Source of the DNA: an uncultured Granulicatella sp.
GTDB lineage: Bacteria > Bacillota > Bacilli > Lactobacillales > Aerococcaceae
Assembly (NCBI RefSeq): GCF_938030755.1
Contig: NZ_CALHIF010000013.1
Location: forward strand, 1 to 53,797
DNA: 53,797 bases
Direction: 5' to 3'
The notes below the pieces were generated by a model. The model saw only the letters and a list, made by a program, of their open reading frames with translations. It made no database searches and had not been told where the DNA came from. The translations under genes and the position numbers were made by a program. Positions 15,145-24,245 of this stretch are shown piece by piece (the stretch's first letter is position 1; every line of letters starts with the position of its first letter).

Positions 15145-15906
15145 ATGGATTATCAAGCAGTACGAAAAAAATACACACTATATACTAGAGGCGCGGGTAT
15201 TGTAGCAATGGTTCTGATTCTTTGTGTCGCAGTGGTGATCAGCGATACGCTTCTTCAAACGGTGGGAGTCTTAGTGGTCTTCGCAGGACTATTGCTGGGA
15301 ATCCAACTGATTAATAAATGGTATTTAGGCAATGTAGCGAAATTACTTCACGTGGATTTGGATTTAGCATCGTGGAAACAATATATCGAGTTCAATAAAA
15401 CGGCCAAAAGAGCGGCCCTTCAGATAGATGCAAAAACGACAGAAGTCTCTTACGCCTACATGACGGGGGACTTTGAAACAGCAGTTCAGAAAGCCAAAGA
15501 GGCCTTGGAATTGGAGGACCTTAAACCAGAATTTAAGGATATTTTGGAAAGCTATTTAATTCGTTCAGTCGTTTTGAGTCAGCCAGAATTAAGCCGAGAA
15601 GAACTGGATGCACTGCTTAACGAGCTGACGATTACAGAAGAGACATTGGCCAAGAAAACCGAACAAGTAAGTGTAGCTCTCTATGACTTAACCATCGCGC
15701 ATGAGAGTAACGACTACTTCGAAACTTTGACGAATGAATTCAAGTATCCACAGTTAGAAATTATCTACTATCAAGCCTTGAATTCTACCATTAAAGGCGA
15801 TGCGGCTCGGGCTCACGAATTACTAAGCAAGCTGGTTCATGAAGATGAAGAGTTGTATGTGGTGAGAATGGCAAAGGTTCTATTGAATGGGACAGTTGAA
15901 AGATAG
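15145..15906 (+). CDS. Membrane-anchored protein with helical repeat-like C-terminus
   Basis: 253 residues. Two adjacent transmembrane helices (about 17-35 and 38-56) are followed by a soluble, all-helical region (WKQYIEFNKTAKRAALQID, EALELEDLKPEFKDILESYL, and an ARAHELLSKLVHEDEELYVV motif), reminiscent of TPR-like repeats. Family not recognised. ATG 15145 is chosen because GGAGGAG precedes it by seven bases. The preceding 160 bases show nothing else. Confidence 0.65.
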   Translation: MDYQAVRKKYTLYTRGAGIVAMVLILCVAVVISDTLLQTVGVLVVFAGLLLGIQLINKWYLGNVAKLLHVDLDLASWKQYIEFNKTAKRAALQIDAKTTEVSYAYMTGDFETAVQKAKEALELEDLKPEFKDILESYLIRSVVLSQPELSREELDALLNELTITEETLAKKTEQVSVALYDLTIAHESNDYFETLTNEFKYPQLEIIYYQALNSTIKGDAARAHELLSKLVHEDEELYVVRMAKVLLNGTVER

Positions 15907-15972
15907 AAGAAGCATCATTACAAAATATTTTGTAAAAAGATAAATAAGTTTTTGAATTAATGGAGATAGAGA

Positions 15973-16536
15973 ATGAAAATTAAAAAATTAGATAGAACAA
16001 TGGGATTATTTTTTGTGATTTCAACGGTAGTGTTGATTTATATGTTTTTTACAAATCGAGAGTTTTTTACGTGGGCTTTTTCAAGACACCAAAATATTCT
16101 CAGTTGGTATATCAGACCATTGTTTATAATCCCAATTGTTATTGGTGCTTATAAACAATCTTTTTCGATTTTGTTTATGTCGATTTTTGGCTTATTTACG
16201 AGTATGTTTTGGTTTCCAAAACCAGAAGTGGTGGACGAACAGGTTCATTTATTCTTAGAGTTTGAAAAGAACTATTTAACGAGTGGCTGGACAACGGAGA
16301 AAATAGTCGTTTGTACATTGATTTTATTATTCTTTATTTTTATGATTTATACTACTTGGAATCGAAAATGGGGACAATTATTATGGGTTGTAATTGCTGG
16401 AGCTGTATTAAAGGTCGTCCATAGTATCCTATCTAGTGGAGAAAACGGAATGGCGCTCGTTAAACCAGCAGCTACTGGGTTAGTGATTTGTATAGTGATC
16501 ATCGTCTTTATTAAGAATAAAAAAGAGAAAAAATAG
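15973..16536 (+). CDS. Hypothetical multi-pass membrane protein
   Basis: 187 residues, about five hydrophobic segments (10-26, 45-62, 65-80, 113-130, 140-180) and a Lys-rich C-terminal end KNKKEKK. The loop PKPEVVDEQVHLFLEFEKNY lies between helices 3 and 4. Function unknown. Confidence 0.6.
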   Translation: MKIKKLDRTMGLFFVISTVVLIYMFFTNREFFTWAFSRHQNILSWYIRPLFIIPIVIGAYKQSFSILFMSIFGLFTSMFWFPKPEVVDEQVHLFLEFEKNYLTSGWTTEKIVVCTLILLFFIFMIYTTWNRKWGQLLWVVIAGAVLKVVHSILSSGENGMALVKPAATGLVICIVIIVFIKNKKEKK

Positions 16537-16583
16537 TCGTTTTAACCAAGGAAAGTGTGGAAGTTCATATAGACGAATAGAGT

Positions 16584-16615
16584 ACACCTTATCAGTAGGA
16601 TAAGGTGTTATTTTT
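16584..16615 (+). terminator. Rho-independent terminator
   Basis: ACACCTTATC and GATAAGGTGT form a perfect 10-bp stem with a 5-nt loop, then TTATTTTT. It ends the 15973 transcript. Confidence 0.8.
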
Positions 16616-16685
16616 ATGCGGAATCCACAAGTGTAAGAACTGTGCTATAATGGTTGTATTCATTTTTCAGAAAGAAGTGATTACC

Positions 16686-17129
16686 GTGGATTTTAGAGTA
16701 ATAGGAGATACTTATAGATATGGCGTTAGAGTATCAGCCATTGTAGTGAAGGATGGAAAGTTGCTCACTTATAAGGTAGAAGGCCAAAATCACTTAGTGG
16801 GCGGGGCGATATTAGTCGGCGAAGCAAGCCGTAAAGCTGTAGCCAGAGAAGTGAAAGAGGAATTAGGTGTCGATTGTGAAGTCGAAGAATTAATGTTCGT
16901 TGTTGAAAATCGATTTGACTATAAAGGTGAACTCCATCATATGATTGAATTTCATTATAAAGTGACTCTTCTAGGGGAGGTTCCATCTCATACGTTGGAT
17001 GAAGGAAAATATGAATGTGAATGGATAGACCTCCAAAGATTAAGTGAGTATGATATACGACCTCAATATTTAATAAAAGAATTACCCCTTTGGAAAGCTG
17101 GAATAAAACAGATTGATATAGGACTATAA
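16686..17129 (+). CDS. Nudix hydrolase
   Basis: 147 residues from GTG 16686. The Nudix box is complete: GGAILVGEASRKAVAREV followed by KEELGV (Gx5Ex7REUxEExGU). It would hydrolyse a nucleoside-diphosphate-linked compound with Mg. The N-terminal YRYGVRVSAIVVKDGKLL and the ending DIRPQYLIKELPLW are typical of a Firmicutes subgroup with unknown substrate. The next gene begins 13 bases downstream, so the pair is likely co-transcribed. Confidence 0.9.
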   Translation: MDFRVIGDTYRYGVRVSAIVVKDGKLLTYKVEGQNHLVGGAILVGEASRKAVAREVKEELGVDCEVEELMFVVENRFDYKGELHHMIEFHYKVTLLGEVPSHTLDEGKYECEWIDLQRLSEYDIRPQYLIKELPLWKAGIKQIDIGL

Positions 17130-17142
17130 TGGAGGACCAAAG

Positions 17143-17958
17143 ATGTTTAAATATATGAATGATTCAATAGAAAAGGGTCTTACACCAGTAACGACAAAAG
17201 ATTTAGAACAAAAATTTATAGATTTGGGAATCAAGCGAGGGGATATCGTTCTGACACATGTTTCATTGTCATCTATGGGATATGTGATTGGAGGTCCAGA
17301 GAGTCTTTATAATGCTTTAAAGAGTGTTGTTGGGGAAGAAGGGACCATTGTTGTGCCGTCTCAAACGGTTGAAATCTCTGATCCTGTGAATTGGCACTAT
17401 CCTCCAGTTCCTGTAGAGTGGCATGATAGCATTAGAGAGGATTTGCCAGCTTATAACAAGAAATTGTCGTTTTCTAAATCAATGGGTAGCTTTAGCAATT
17501 TTATTGGAATTTTACCTCAAGCCATTAGAGGAGAACATCCGATGTATTCGTTTACGGCTATTGGTCATCGAGCGGCTGAAATTGCTCCAAATGAAGGGTT
17601 TGATTTTCCATTTGGAGAACAATCACCCCTTGGAAAGATGTATGCATTAAAGGCTAAAATACTAATGATTGGAACAAATTTTGAAACCAATACCTCTTTA
17701 CACCTAGCTGAAAATAGATTAAATCGAGAAGTATTGATAGAGCGAAGTAAAATTTCAACGACCAATGGCGATGAGTGGATTGAATTTAAAAATGTAGATT
17801 TAGATAGTTATGATGATTATTTAGAAATCCAGAAAGAATTTATGAAAGCTCATCACGTTGGAAAAGAAACTCTGAACGGCGCAGAATTACTCTTAATCGA
17901 TATGGCAGAATGCGTTGATTTTGCACGAAACTATTACATTGAAAGAAATCTAAAATAA
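17143..17958 (+). CDS. AAC(3)-family aminoglycoside N-acetyltransferase-like protein
   Basis: 271 residues, full family length. Characteristic stretches are LGIKRGDIVLTHVSLSSMGY, GGPESLYNALKSVVGEEGT, IVVPSQT and HPMYSFTAIGHRA (the His of the catalytic loop), then FGEQSPLGKMYALKAKILMI. Members acetylate the 3-amino group of aminoglycosides with acetyl-CoA; many chromosomal homologues do not confer resistance, so the substrate is uncertain. AATGGAGGACC precedes the ATG. Confidence 0.88.
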   Translation: MFKYMNDSIEKGLTPVTTKDLEQKFIDLGIKRGDIVLTHVSLSSMGYVIGGPESLYNALKSVVGEEGTIVVPSQTVEISDPVNWHYPPVPVEWHDSIREDLPAYNKKLSFSKSMGSFSNFIGILPQAIRGEHPMYSFTAIGHRAAEIAPNEGFDFPFGEQSPLGKMYALKAKILMIGTNFETNTSLHLAENRLNREVLIERSKISTTNGDEWIEFKNVDLDSYDDYLEIQKEFMKAHHVGKETLNGAELLLIDMAECVDFARNYYIERNLK

Positions 17959-17994
17959 TCAGCGTAAGTATCGATATGCTATTTCTAAAACAAA

Positions 17995-18025
17995 CCGGAG
18001 CTTTGTAAAGGGCTCCGGCCTTTTT
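17995..18025 (+). terminator. Rho-independent terminator
   Basis: CCGGAGC and GCTCCGG pair perfectly across a 10-nt loop, followed by CCTTTTTAT. It ends the Nudix-AAC transcript and touches the stop codon of the minus-strand pseudogene. Confidence 0.8.
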
Positions 18026-18400
18026 ATTTAGCAACTGCCTTCTTGTAGTACAGTTCTAATCCCAATGCTACAACTAGAAGGAATACACCAACTGGTAAGT
18101 AGAGGGTTGGGTAGACGGAGCTTGTTCTGTAGATATCGAAGACTCCTTTGAGGAAGCTGCCGAAGATGAACGTGAGGCCCCATCTTGTAAGATGCTTGTG
18201 TGCCTTCTGACTCTAGGAAGGTTTTTCTGGTCATTTTTGCTATGAGATTTGGCACCACTCCAAGCACGAGTGGAATCATAAACAGTAAGTACATGAATGG
18301 GGAGTAGACTTGGTGGCTGAAGAATTCATAGACGTTCCTGCGACCAATGTAGCAATGGTTGTGACTGCTCGCCTGGTTAGGGAGCTTCTCCTTTCCGTTA
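18024..18400 (-). pseudogene. Frameshifted membrane-protein gene
   Basis: Reading the minus strand, one frame gives SPFMYLLFMIPLVLGVVPNL followed by IAKMTRKTF. The match then continues in the next frame as AHKHLTRWGLTFIFGSFLKG through to LELYYKKAVAK and TAA. Further upstream, VTTIATLVAG occurs in a third frame. At least two frameshifts therefore break a three- or four-helix membrane protein of unknown family. The remaining bases up to 18547 show nothing. Confidence 0.6.
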
Positions 18401-18547
18401 GTGCAACTAAAATGTGCACGACGAACCTAAAATGTATTTAAAAGAGGTGGAAAAAAATCAATGGACTCGGTAAGATAGAGGTAGAATGAACAATGAGCAG
18501 AAGGAAATAGCACTGAATGAATCGATTAGAAGGGAGTGGGAGGAAAA

Positions 18548-19417
18548 ATGAAAGGGAGTAGCAAGGAAGTTTTTGATCACATCTTTTCAACAGCCTCAGT
18601 GGATTGTGGGGAAGATAATAGTGGGTTAAAAATGCTATTACGTTATTATAGAGAGGATATTCCTAACACCCCTCGATTTTTATATGATTCGGATGCGGTA
18701 TACTTTTATCAATTTGATGAAAAAATTTCTTCCCTTGAGAACAGTTGGGAGAAAAAGGATTATGCTGAACGCGGGGACATTATGACTTCCATTTGGACTC
18801 CGCTGACTTATTATTTGAATCTTAATAAAGATGGCAAGATAATAGCGAAAAATAATGCCAGTATCGATAAAATTCTTTCAAATCATAATAATGAGGAGTG
18901 GACGCTTTTTAATGATTTAGCAGACCATTATGCATCGAGGGGAAATTTGTTGTTGTTACCGAACATGGCAAATCAAGCAGGAAAACGGAATTTGAATCCT
19001 GATAAGTTTATGATGTCAGAAGATAAACTGGATCAGTTTTTATACTATTGTTTTGAAGGGAATCTACTCGAGTATTTCAACAACGATAACAAAAATTTAG
19101 TGGAATGGATTTATTCAGAAAACTTAGAATGTATGTTTTCTAAAGACTTTTTCCAACACTCTTTAAGTGAAATTGAGAGTGGAAAAGTTATAGTTGATAA
19201 AAAGAATCTGGAGATAACAGTAGAAAACTTGCAACCGTTGATAGATAATGCTGAAATTTCAGAATATAAATATCGAAACTTTTCACCAGAAGATTGGAAG
19301 ACGTATTTTGATAGATTGAACAAAGTAATTGCGTATCGTAATTCGGTTGATATTACACCTCATTTACCTTTAAAGTGGGATAAAAGAGACCACTCAACAA
19401 CAACTAAGAAAGGATAG
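18548..19417 (+). CDS. Hypothetical protein, possibly DUF6994 family
   Basis: 289 residues, soluble. The motifs GDIMTSIWTPLTYYL, DLADHYASRGNLLLLPN and the C-terminal DWKTYFDRLNKVIAYRNSVD are like a family of uncharacterised 250-300 residue proteins I associate with DUF6994; this assignment is uncertain. ATG 18548 has GGGAGG five bases upstream. Two small membrane-protein genes follow closely. Confidence 0.6.
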   Translation: MKGSSKEVFDHIFSTASVDCGEDNSGLKMLLRYYREDIPNTPRFLYDSDAVYFYQFDEKISSLENSWEKKDYAERGDIMTSIWTPLTYYLNLNKDGKIIAKNNASIDKILSNHNNEEWTLFNDLADHYASRGNLLLLPNMANQAGKRNLNPDKFMMSEDKLDQFLYYCFEGNLLEYFNNDNKNLVEWIYSENLECMFSKDFFQHSLSEIESGKVIVDKKNLEITVENLQPLIDNAEISEYKYRNFSPEDWKTYFDRLNKVIAYRNSVDITPHLPLKWDKRDHSTTTKKG

Positions 19418-19423
19418 AAAGCA

Positions 19424-19615
19424 ATGTCTAAAAAAGGGAAAATCCTAGTGTTTGTGCTGATTCTTATTGGAGTCATCTTAGTAGAGCTCAGCATGTATGT
19501 CGTACCGTTTATGGAGGAAATCAAAGCGTTAGAAGGTCCGTTATTTGTTGTTGGAATCTTGTTGATAGTAGGAGCGCTGTGGACTCTTACTAAGAGCATG
19601 AAAAAGTCAGAGTGA
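19424..19615 (+). CDS. Small two-helix membrane protein
   Basis: 63 residues with helices at about 6-29 and 40-56 separated by EEIKALEG. It starts six bases after the previous stop, so it is likely in the same operon. Function unknown. Confidence 0.6.
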   Translation: MSKKGKILVFVLILIGVILVELSMYVVPFMEEIKALEGPLFVVGILLIVGALWTLTKSMKKSE

Positions 19616-19638
19616 AAAGGTAGAAAGGAGGAACGAAG

Positions 19639-20019
19639 ATGGCAACGATAGAAAGTGGAGTAGGCCAGGGGATTCCGCTGATATTTCTGATGAGTTTTGG
19701 GTTTATTGCGACATGTCTGCTTGTCATTCTCGTTCGCCGATGGACAGCTACAAAACAGAGCGGAGGTCCGTTTACGGCACCGTTTCATATTGCGAATGGG
19801 ACATTTTACATTCACGTGGCGTTCTGTTTCAAAAGGCGTTGCATCCCTTTAGCATCGATTCGCCAGATTTCGATTGACTCCATGCATGGTCGACAGAGTG
19901 GAGGCAGCCGATATGCTGTCAGAATTGAACAAAAGGATGGCACAACGACCATGTTCTTCATGGGGAAGAGCCAAACCAACGATGCGCTTCTGGAGCAGTT
20001 ACCTCAAGTCGTGAAGTGA
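19639..20019 (+). CDS. Membrane-anchored protein with PH-like beta domain
   Basis: 126 residues. One transmembrane helix (about 11-33, IFLMSFGFIATCLLVILV) is followed by a beta-rich region (FHIANGTFYIHVAF, RCIPLASIRQISID, YAVRIEQKDGTTTMFF) resembling bacterial PH-like domains. AAGGAGGAACGAAG precedes the ATG. Last gene of the 18548 operon. Confidence 0.6.
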   Translation: MATIESGVGQGIPLIFLMSFGFIATCLLVILVRRWTATKQSGGPFTAPFHIANGTFYIHVAFCFKRRCIPLASIRQISIDSMHGRQSGGSRYAVRIEQKDGTTTMFFMGKSQTNDALLEQLPQVVK

Positions 20020-20061
20020 TATTCGATTATAGTTCATCAGAGTTAATAAAATTACATAAAG

Positions 20062-20128
20062 CAGTGCCTACTGTAACATCTCACATTGCGCGATGGTCGC
20101 CTGAGTGTTATAATAGGCACTGTTTTTT
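20062..20128 (+). terminator. Long extended hairpin with T-run
   Basis: CAGTGCCTA (20062) pairs with TAGGCACTG (20114-20122), then six T. Inside, further pairing (TAACA..CTCA with TGAG.TGTTA, and GCG with CGC) extends the stem. It is unusually long for a simple terminator and lies 80 bases before mntH. Confidence 0.65.
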
Positions 20129-20207
20129 ATATATTTAATTATATGAAATGGACTTATTTTAGAAAAGTTTCATGAAATGAAATAATTTACATGAAAAGGA
20201 GGAAATT

Positions 20208-21542
20208 ATGTCTACACGTAAAAAAGTATCACTTTCAGAAGTGAATCAATCAATAGAAACTCCTAATAATAATCATTTTTGGCAAAACTTACGAGCTTTC
20301 TTGGGACCAGGTGCTCTTGTAGCGGTAGGGTACATGGATCCAGGAAACTGGATAACGAGTGTGGTTGGAGGAGCTTCTTATAAATATACATTGCTCTTTG
20401 TTATTCTTGTTTCGTCATTAATTGCGATGCAGTTGCAACAAATGTCTGGAAAACTAGGAATTGTGACACGAATGGACTTAGCGCAAGCGACGGCTCATCA
20501 TGCACCTAAATGGTTGCGTCATATTTTATGGGTGATTGTCGAGTTAGCGCTGATGGCTACTGACTTAGCAGAAGTGCTAGGGTCGGCCATTGCATTGAAT
20601 CTCTTGTTTGGCATTCCAATTATGGGAGCCATCTTTATTACAGTTCTAGACGTATTTTTACTGTTAGGAATTATGAAGATGGGATTCAAGAAAATCGAAG
20701 CGATTGTATCGACCTTGATTTTTACAATTCTCTTGATTTTCGTGTATCTTGTAGCGCTAGCTGATCCAAGTATCTCTGGAATTTTCCAAGGATTCTTACC
20801 GACAGCGCAGTTGTTTGATAAGACAGCACCAGGGCACGAGAGTATATTAACATTAGCACTCGGGATTGTCGGAGCAACTGTGATGCCGCATAATCTGTAC
20901 TTACATTCGTCACTGTCTCAAACAAGAAAAGTCGATTACAATGATCCAAACGATATTCGTAAAGCCGTCCGTTTTATGACATGGGATTCGAATATTCAAT
21001 TAAGTTTAGCATTCATTGTAAATTCGCTGTTATTAATTTTAGGAGCCGCATTGTTTTTCGGACATGCTTCTGAAATCTCAGCGTTCTCGCAAATGTACAA
21101 TGCGTTACAAGACTCCAAAATTGCAGGGGCAGTCGCAAGTTCCACTCTTTCGACACTGTTTGCAGTCGCTCTATTAGCTAGTGGTCAAAATTCAACCATC
21201 ACGGGAACATTGACCGGACAAATCGTGATGGAAGGCTTCTTGCATATGAAATTACCACAATGGATTATCCGACTCGTAACGCGATTATTTGCGTTGTTAC
21301 CTGTGATTGTAGTGGCACTCCTCTTTGGGGCGCAAGAAAAAACATTGGACCAACTCTTGGTCTATTCACAAGTATTCTTATCAGTGGCGTTACCATTTTC
21401 CATTTTCCCGTTGATTTACTTTACTTCAAAGAAATCACTCATGGGAGAATTTACAAACGCTAAATGGAATACTTTTCTTGGATACGCGGTGGCAGTTATC
21501 CTTACTATTCTAAACTTCAAGTTAATTATTGATTTATTCTAG
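20208..21542 (+). CDS. mntH: Nramp-family Mn2+/H+ symporter
   Basis: 444 residues with about eleven hydrophobic segments. Nramp ion-binding motifs are present: GYMDPGNW in helix 1 and GATVMPHNLYLHSS in helix 6. It imports manganese (and perhaps iron) using the proton gradient. The soluble N-terminus runs to residue 25. AAGGAGG lies seven bases before ATG 20208. Upstream, the palindrome TTTCATGAAA (20168-20177) could be a metalloregulator site, but it does not match a consensus I can confirm. Confidence 0.95.
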   Translation: MSTRKKVSLSEVNQSIETPNNNHFWQNLRAFLGPGALVAVGYMDPGNWITSVVGGASYKYTLLFVILVSSLIAMQLQQMSGKLGIVTRMDLAQATAHHAPKWLRHILWVIVELALMATDLAEVLGSAIALNLLFGIPIMGAIFITVLDVFLLLGIMKMGFKKIEAIVSTLIFTILLIFVYLVALADPSISGIFQGFLPTAQLFDKTAPGHESILTLALGIVGATVMPHNLYLHSSLSQTRKVDYNDPNDIRKAVRFMTWDSNIQLSLAFIVNSLLLILGAALFFGHASEISAFSQMYNALQDSKIAGAVASSTLSTLFAVALLASGQNSTITGTLTGQIVMEGFLHMKLPQWIIRLVTRLFALLPVIVVALLFGAQEKTLDQLLVYSQVFLSVALPFSIFPLIYFTSKKSLMGEFTNAKWNTFLGYAVAVILTILNFKLIIDLF

Positions 21543-21547
21543 ATTGA

Positions 21548-21575
21548 AACGGGCATCTTTGGGTGCTCGTTTTTC
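21548..21575 (+). terminator. Rho-independent terminator of mntH
   Basis: AACGGGCA pairs with TGCTCGTT across an 8-nt loop and a T-run follows. Confidence 0.8.
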
Positions 21576-21692
21576 GTTCCTTAGGTGTTCAACATAGAAC
21601 TTGCTCTAGAACTGAGGTGTAGAAAAAATTCTCATGCTAAAACTCATCATCTTCATAGAGGTTATGTTGTATTTTTCGAAAGAATAGAATAG

Positions 21693-21827
21693 ACTATAAA
21701 TGAGAAGATTAAAACCGTATTCAAAGGATGTGACAGTTTCTATGCAGAAAAGAAACATGGAGAAATCATCCAATCGAACAATGGCACGTATAAAAAAATC
21801 GTAGACTCCAGTAAATATAAGATTTAG
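21693..21827 (+). pseudogene. 3' remnant of an unrecognised gene
   Basis: 44 open codons without a start, ending SFYAEKKHGEIIQSNNGTYK, then KIVDSSKYKI and TAG. Amino-acid composition looks real, but the 5' part is gone. The rest of the 21576-21896 gap holds nothing recognisable. Confidence 0.35.
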
Positions 21828-21896
21828 ATGAGAGAAAGTTGTTCCAAAGTAAGTATTGTAGTTGTCCCTTTTAGAAGAGAGAATGGAGGCATTAAG

Positions 21897-22712
21897 ATGA
21901 AAAAGGGTCTTATACTGCTGATGTGTATGAATATGTTGCTATTAGGATCTTGCAAGTCTCCTAACGAACAAAACAAGACAACGACAACGGATACTTCTAT
22001 AGAAACTTCAACTTCAAAGCAAGTGACAGAGCAGTCGCAAACGAGTGAAACAACGACTCCTGCACCAGTGACTACGCAAGAAACAACAACGAGCGTCACC
22101 ATACAAGAAACACAAACCGAAACCACAACCGAGGCGGTGGCTCCAACTCCGCAACGTCGTAAGAAGATTTTAGCCGTCACTCCGCAAATTCAAGAAGAAT
22201 GGTATTTCTGTGCGCCTGCAACAGTGAGTATGATTCTTTCCACCCAGGGGAAATTCGTTTCTCAGCGACAATTGGCACGGGAGATGGGGACTTATGTACC
22301 TTTTGGAACGCATAATAAAGATGCCATTCGTGTGTTGAATCAGCATTTATTTGGCTATTCAGTGCCTATGGAAGGACAGGCTGGATATCGCCTAGCCGTT
22401 GTTACGAATGCAAGTCCAAACTCTGAAGAGATGAGAGTATTCAAGGAGCGCGTTCGCAAAAATATTGATGATGGCTATCCAATGTATTACACTTTCACCC
22501 TTTCCAAAATTTATCCTGGAAAAAATGGGGAGCATAATGTGATTGGTATTGGCTATGAATTGACCCCAGACGGGAAAGATATTTCTGCCATTTATTATTT
22601 AGACTCTATGACACATGAACAAGATCCTGTATATGGTGGATTAAAAAAGGTGACGCCAGAAGAGCTGCTTGAAGCAATGGCGGCTTGCGAGGAACCTAAT
22701 TATGCTTGGTAA
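21897..22712 (+). CDS. Lipoprotein with C39-like peptidase domain
   Basis: 271 residues. Lipobox LLGSC with Cys20 places it on the outer face of the membrane. Residues about 25-88 are a Thr/Glu/Gln-rich linker. The C-terminal domain has C39-like features: EEWYFCAPATVSMIL with the putative catalytic Cys, a later His in GEHNVIGIGYEL and Asp in YYLDSM. ATG 21897 has GGAGG eight bases upstream. Related to bacteriocin-leader peptidases in fold only. Next to the DUF4300 lipoprotein, probably co-transcribed. Confidence 0.82.
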   Translation: MKKGLILLMCMNMLLLGSCKSPNEQNKTTTTDTSIETSTSKQVTEQSQTSETTTPAPVTTQETTTSVTIQETQTETTTEAVAPTPQRRKKILAVTPQIQEEWYFCAPATVSMILSTQGKFVSQRQLAREMGTYVPFGTHNKDAIRVLNQHLFGYSVPMEGQAGYRLAVVTNASPNSEEMRVFKERVRKNIDDGYPMYYTFTLSKIYPGKNGEHNVIGIGYELTPDGKDISAIYYLDSMTHEQDPVYGGLKKVTPEELLEAMAACEEPNYAW

Positions 22713-22763
22713 GAGAATGATGAATTAAAAATAGGATTAGAAGGAAAGTGAGAGGAAACATTA

Positions 22764-23669
22764 ATGAAAAATTTTTCTAGAACAATAAAAATAGGTTTAT
22801 GTGTGGCAACGCTAGTGACGTTAGCTGGGTGTGCACAAACATTCACAAAATCCGAGTCAAAAAGTGTGGCGGAAACAACTGCTCCATCGACAACTGTCGC
22901 AAGCGCGAAGGAAGAAACGCCGCAATGGGTGGCGTCCTATACGAATATGTCGAACCAGAGCAGTATTGATGAAGTGAAGGCGTTACTCTCTGCATACATC
23001 GATAAAGAGAGTGTAGAATCATTCTTAAAATTGGTGAAGGAGTACAATGAAATTGTGGCTGAGACGGGTCTTCAAGGAGATTTTGCGTCTTTCACCAAAA
23101 CAGAGTATGACGTAGAGAAAATCAGTAATCTCTGGAATGCGAAGATGGGTGATTTTGTCGGAACGAACTGCCGCATTAATACTTATGCATTATTGAAAAA
23201 TAGCATTGAGATTCCTCCGATTGAAAAAGATGATACGCTCCTTTTCATTGACAATGACGCCATCGACAAAGGAAAATTATTTAGCTCTGAGGATAAAGAA
23301 GCGTTAAATCGATTATTTTCAAGAGTAAAAACAGAAGCCACAACCGATGTGAAAGTACATGCTGCAAAAATGGAGCAATTCCTCTCTAGGTTCAAGTTTA
23401 ATGAGAACGCTCGAATGCTTTCTGTAGTGATTCATGACAATCTGGATGGCGAGTCCCTCTTCATTGGGCATGTCGGTGTATTAGTGCCAACGAGTGACGG
23501 TTTCCTTTTCGTTGAGAAGTTAACGTTTGAGGAGCCGTATCAAGCGATTAAATTTGCTTCCAAAGAAGATGTTTACAAGTACCTTTCAACGAAATACCAA
23601 GATTATACCGGAGAAGGGTTAGCGAAACCATTCATTATGGATAACAACAAATGGGTAGAGATGAAGTAA
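22764..23669 (+). CDS. DUF4300 family lipoprotein
   Basis: 301 residues. Signal peptide with lipobox TLAGC (Cys23), then a short Thr/Ser-rich linker. The mature part carries the DUF4300 landmarks WVASYTNMSNQSSIDEVKAL, ASFTKTEYDVEKISNLWN and GDFVGTNCRINTYALL. Function unknown; common on the surface of streptococci and relatives. It follows the C39-like lipoprotein by 51 bases. Confidence 0.88.
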   Translation: MKNFSRTIKIGLCVATLVTLAGCAQTFTKSESKSVAETTAPSTTVASAKEETPQWVASYTNMSNQSSIDEVKALLSAYIDKESVESFLKLVKEYNEIVAETGLQGDFASFTKTEYDVEKISNLWNAKMGDFVGTNCRINTYALLKNSIEIPPIEKDDTLLFIDNDAIDKGKLFSSEDKEALNRLFSRVKTEATTDVKVHAAKMEQFLSRFKFNENARMLSVVIHDNLDGESLFIGHVGVLVPTSDGFLFVEKLTFEEPYQAIKFASKEDVYKYLSTKYQDYTGEGLAKPFIMDNNKWVEMK

Positions 23670-23724
23670 AAAGGATGTATTCATCTTGGTAAGCAATTAG
23701 GAAGTAACGGAGGAAGGTAAAAGG

Positions 23725-24045
23725 ATGGCTTCTAGCAAGGAATATTTAGCCTATATTTTAGAACAATTATCAGGATTAGAGGATATCCGCTATCGAGCAA
23801 TGATGAGGGAATATATTTTGTATTACCGAGAAAAGGTTGCCGGTGGAATTTATGATGATCGATTCCTAATCAAAAATGTAACAGCTGCCAGAGAAAGCAT
23901 GCCTGATGCTTCATTGGAAAAACCTTATGAAGGGGCAAGAGAAATGCTTCTGGTGGAAAATGTAGAGGATAAGGAGTTCTTAACGAATTTGTTTAAAGCT
24001 ATCTATGATGAACTGCCCGCTCCGAAACCAAAGAAAAAGAAATAA
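23725..24045 (+). CDS. TfoX N-terminal-domain protein (copy 2)
   Basis: 106 residues and identical in length to the protein at 5581, about 70% identical by eye, including the first eight residues MASSKEYL and the last thirteen. Stand-alone TfoX_N domain, role unknown in Firmicutes. Good ribosome site (GGAGGAAGG). That one copy lies in the accessory array and one in a lipoprotein neighbourhood suggests duplication or independent capture. Confidence 0.85.
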   Translation: MASSKEYLAYILEQLSGLEDIRYRAMMREYILYYREKVAGGIYDDRFLIKNVTAARESMPDASLEKPYEGAREMLLVENVEDKEFLTNLFKAIYDELPAPKPKKKK

Positions 24046-24110
24046 TGCATGGAGAAGAACGTCACTATATTAGACGATTAGCAGGCATTCTTTTGAATCC
24101 ATAAAGTAAC

Positions 24111-24151
24111 GATAGCACTTATAGCAGTTTCAAAGTGCTATAGGTGTTTTT
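24111..24151 (+). terminator. Rho-independent terminator
   Basis: GATAGCACTT pairs with AAGTGCTAT, followed by AGGTGTTTTT. Ends the TfoX copy 2 transcript. Confidence 0.7.
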
Positions 24152-24245
24152 GACATGTTGGAAAAAATGGTTGAATGGGAATATAACCGTCTCAAGTTAT
24201 TTGGTATAATGACAGTATAATTTAAAGGGATTTGAGGCGAAGACA

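Noticed and set aside
20062..20207. yybP-ykoY manganese riboswitch upstream of mntH
   Set aside because: The conserved loop sequences of that riboswitch class are not seen; a long terminator hairpin explains the structure.
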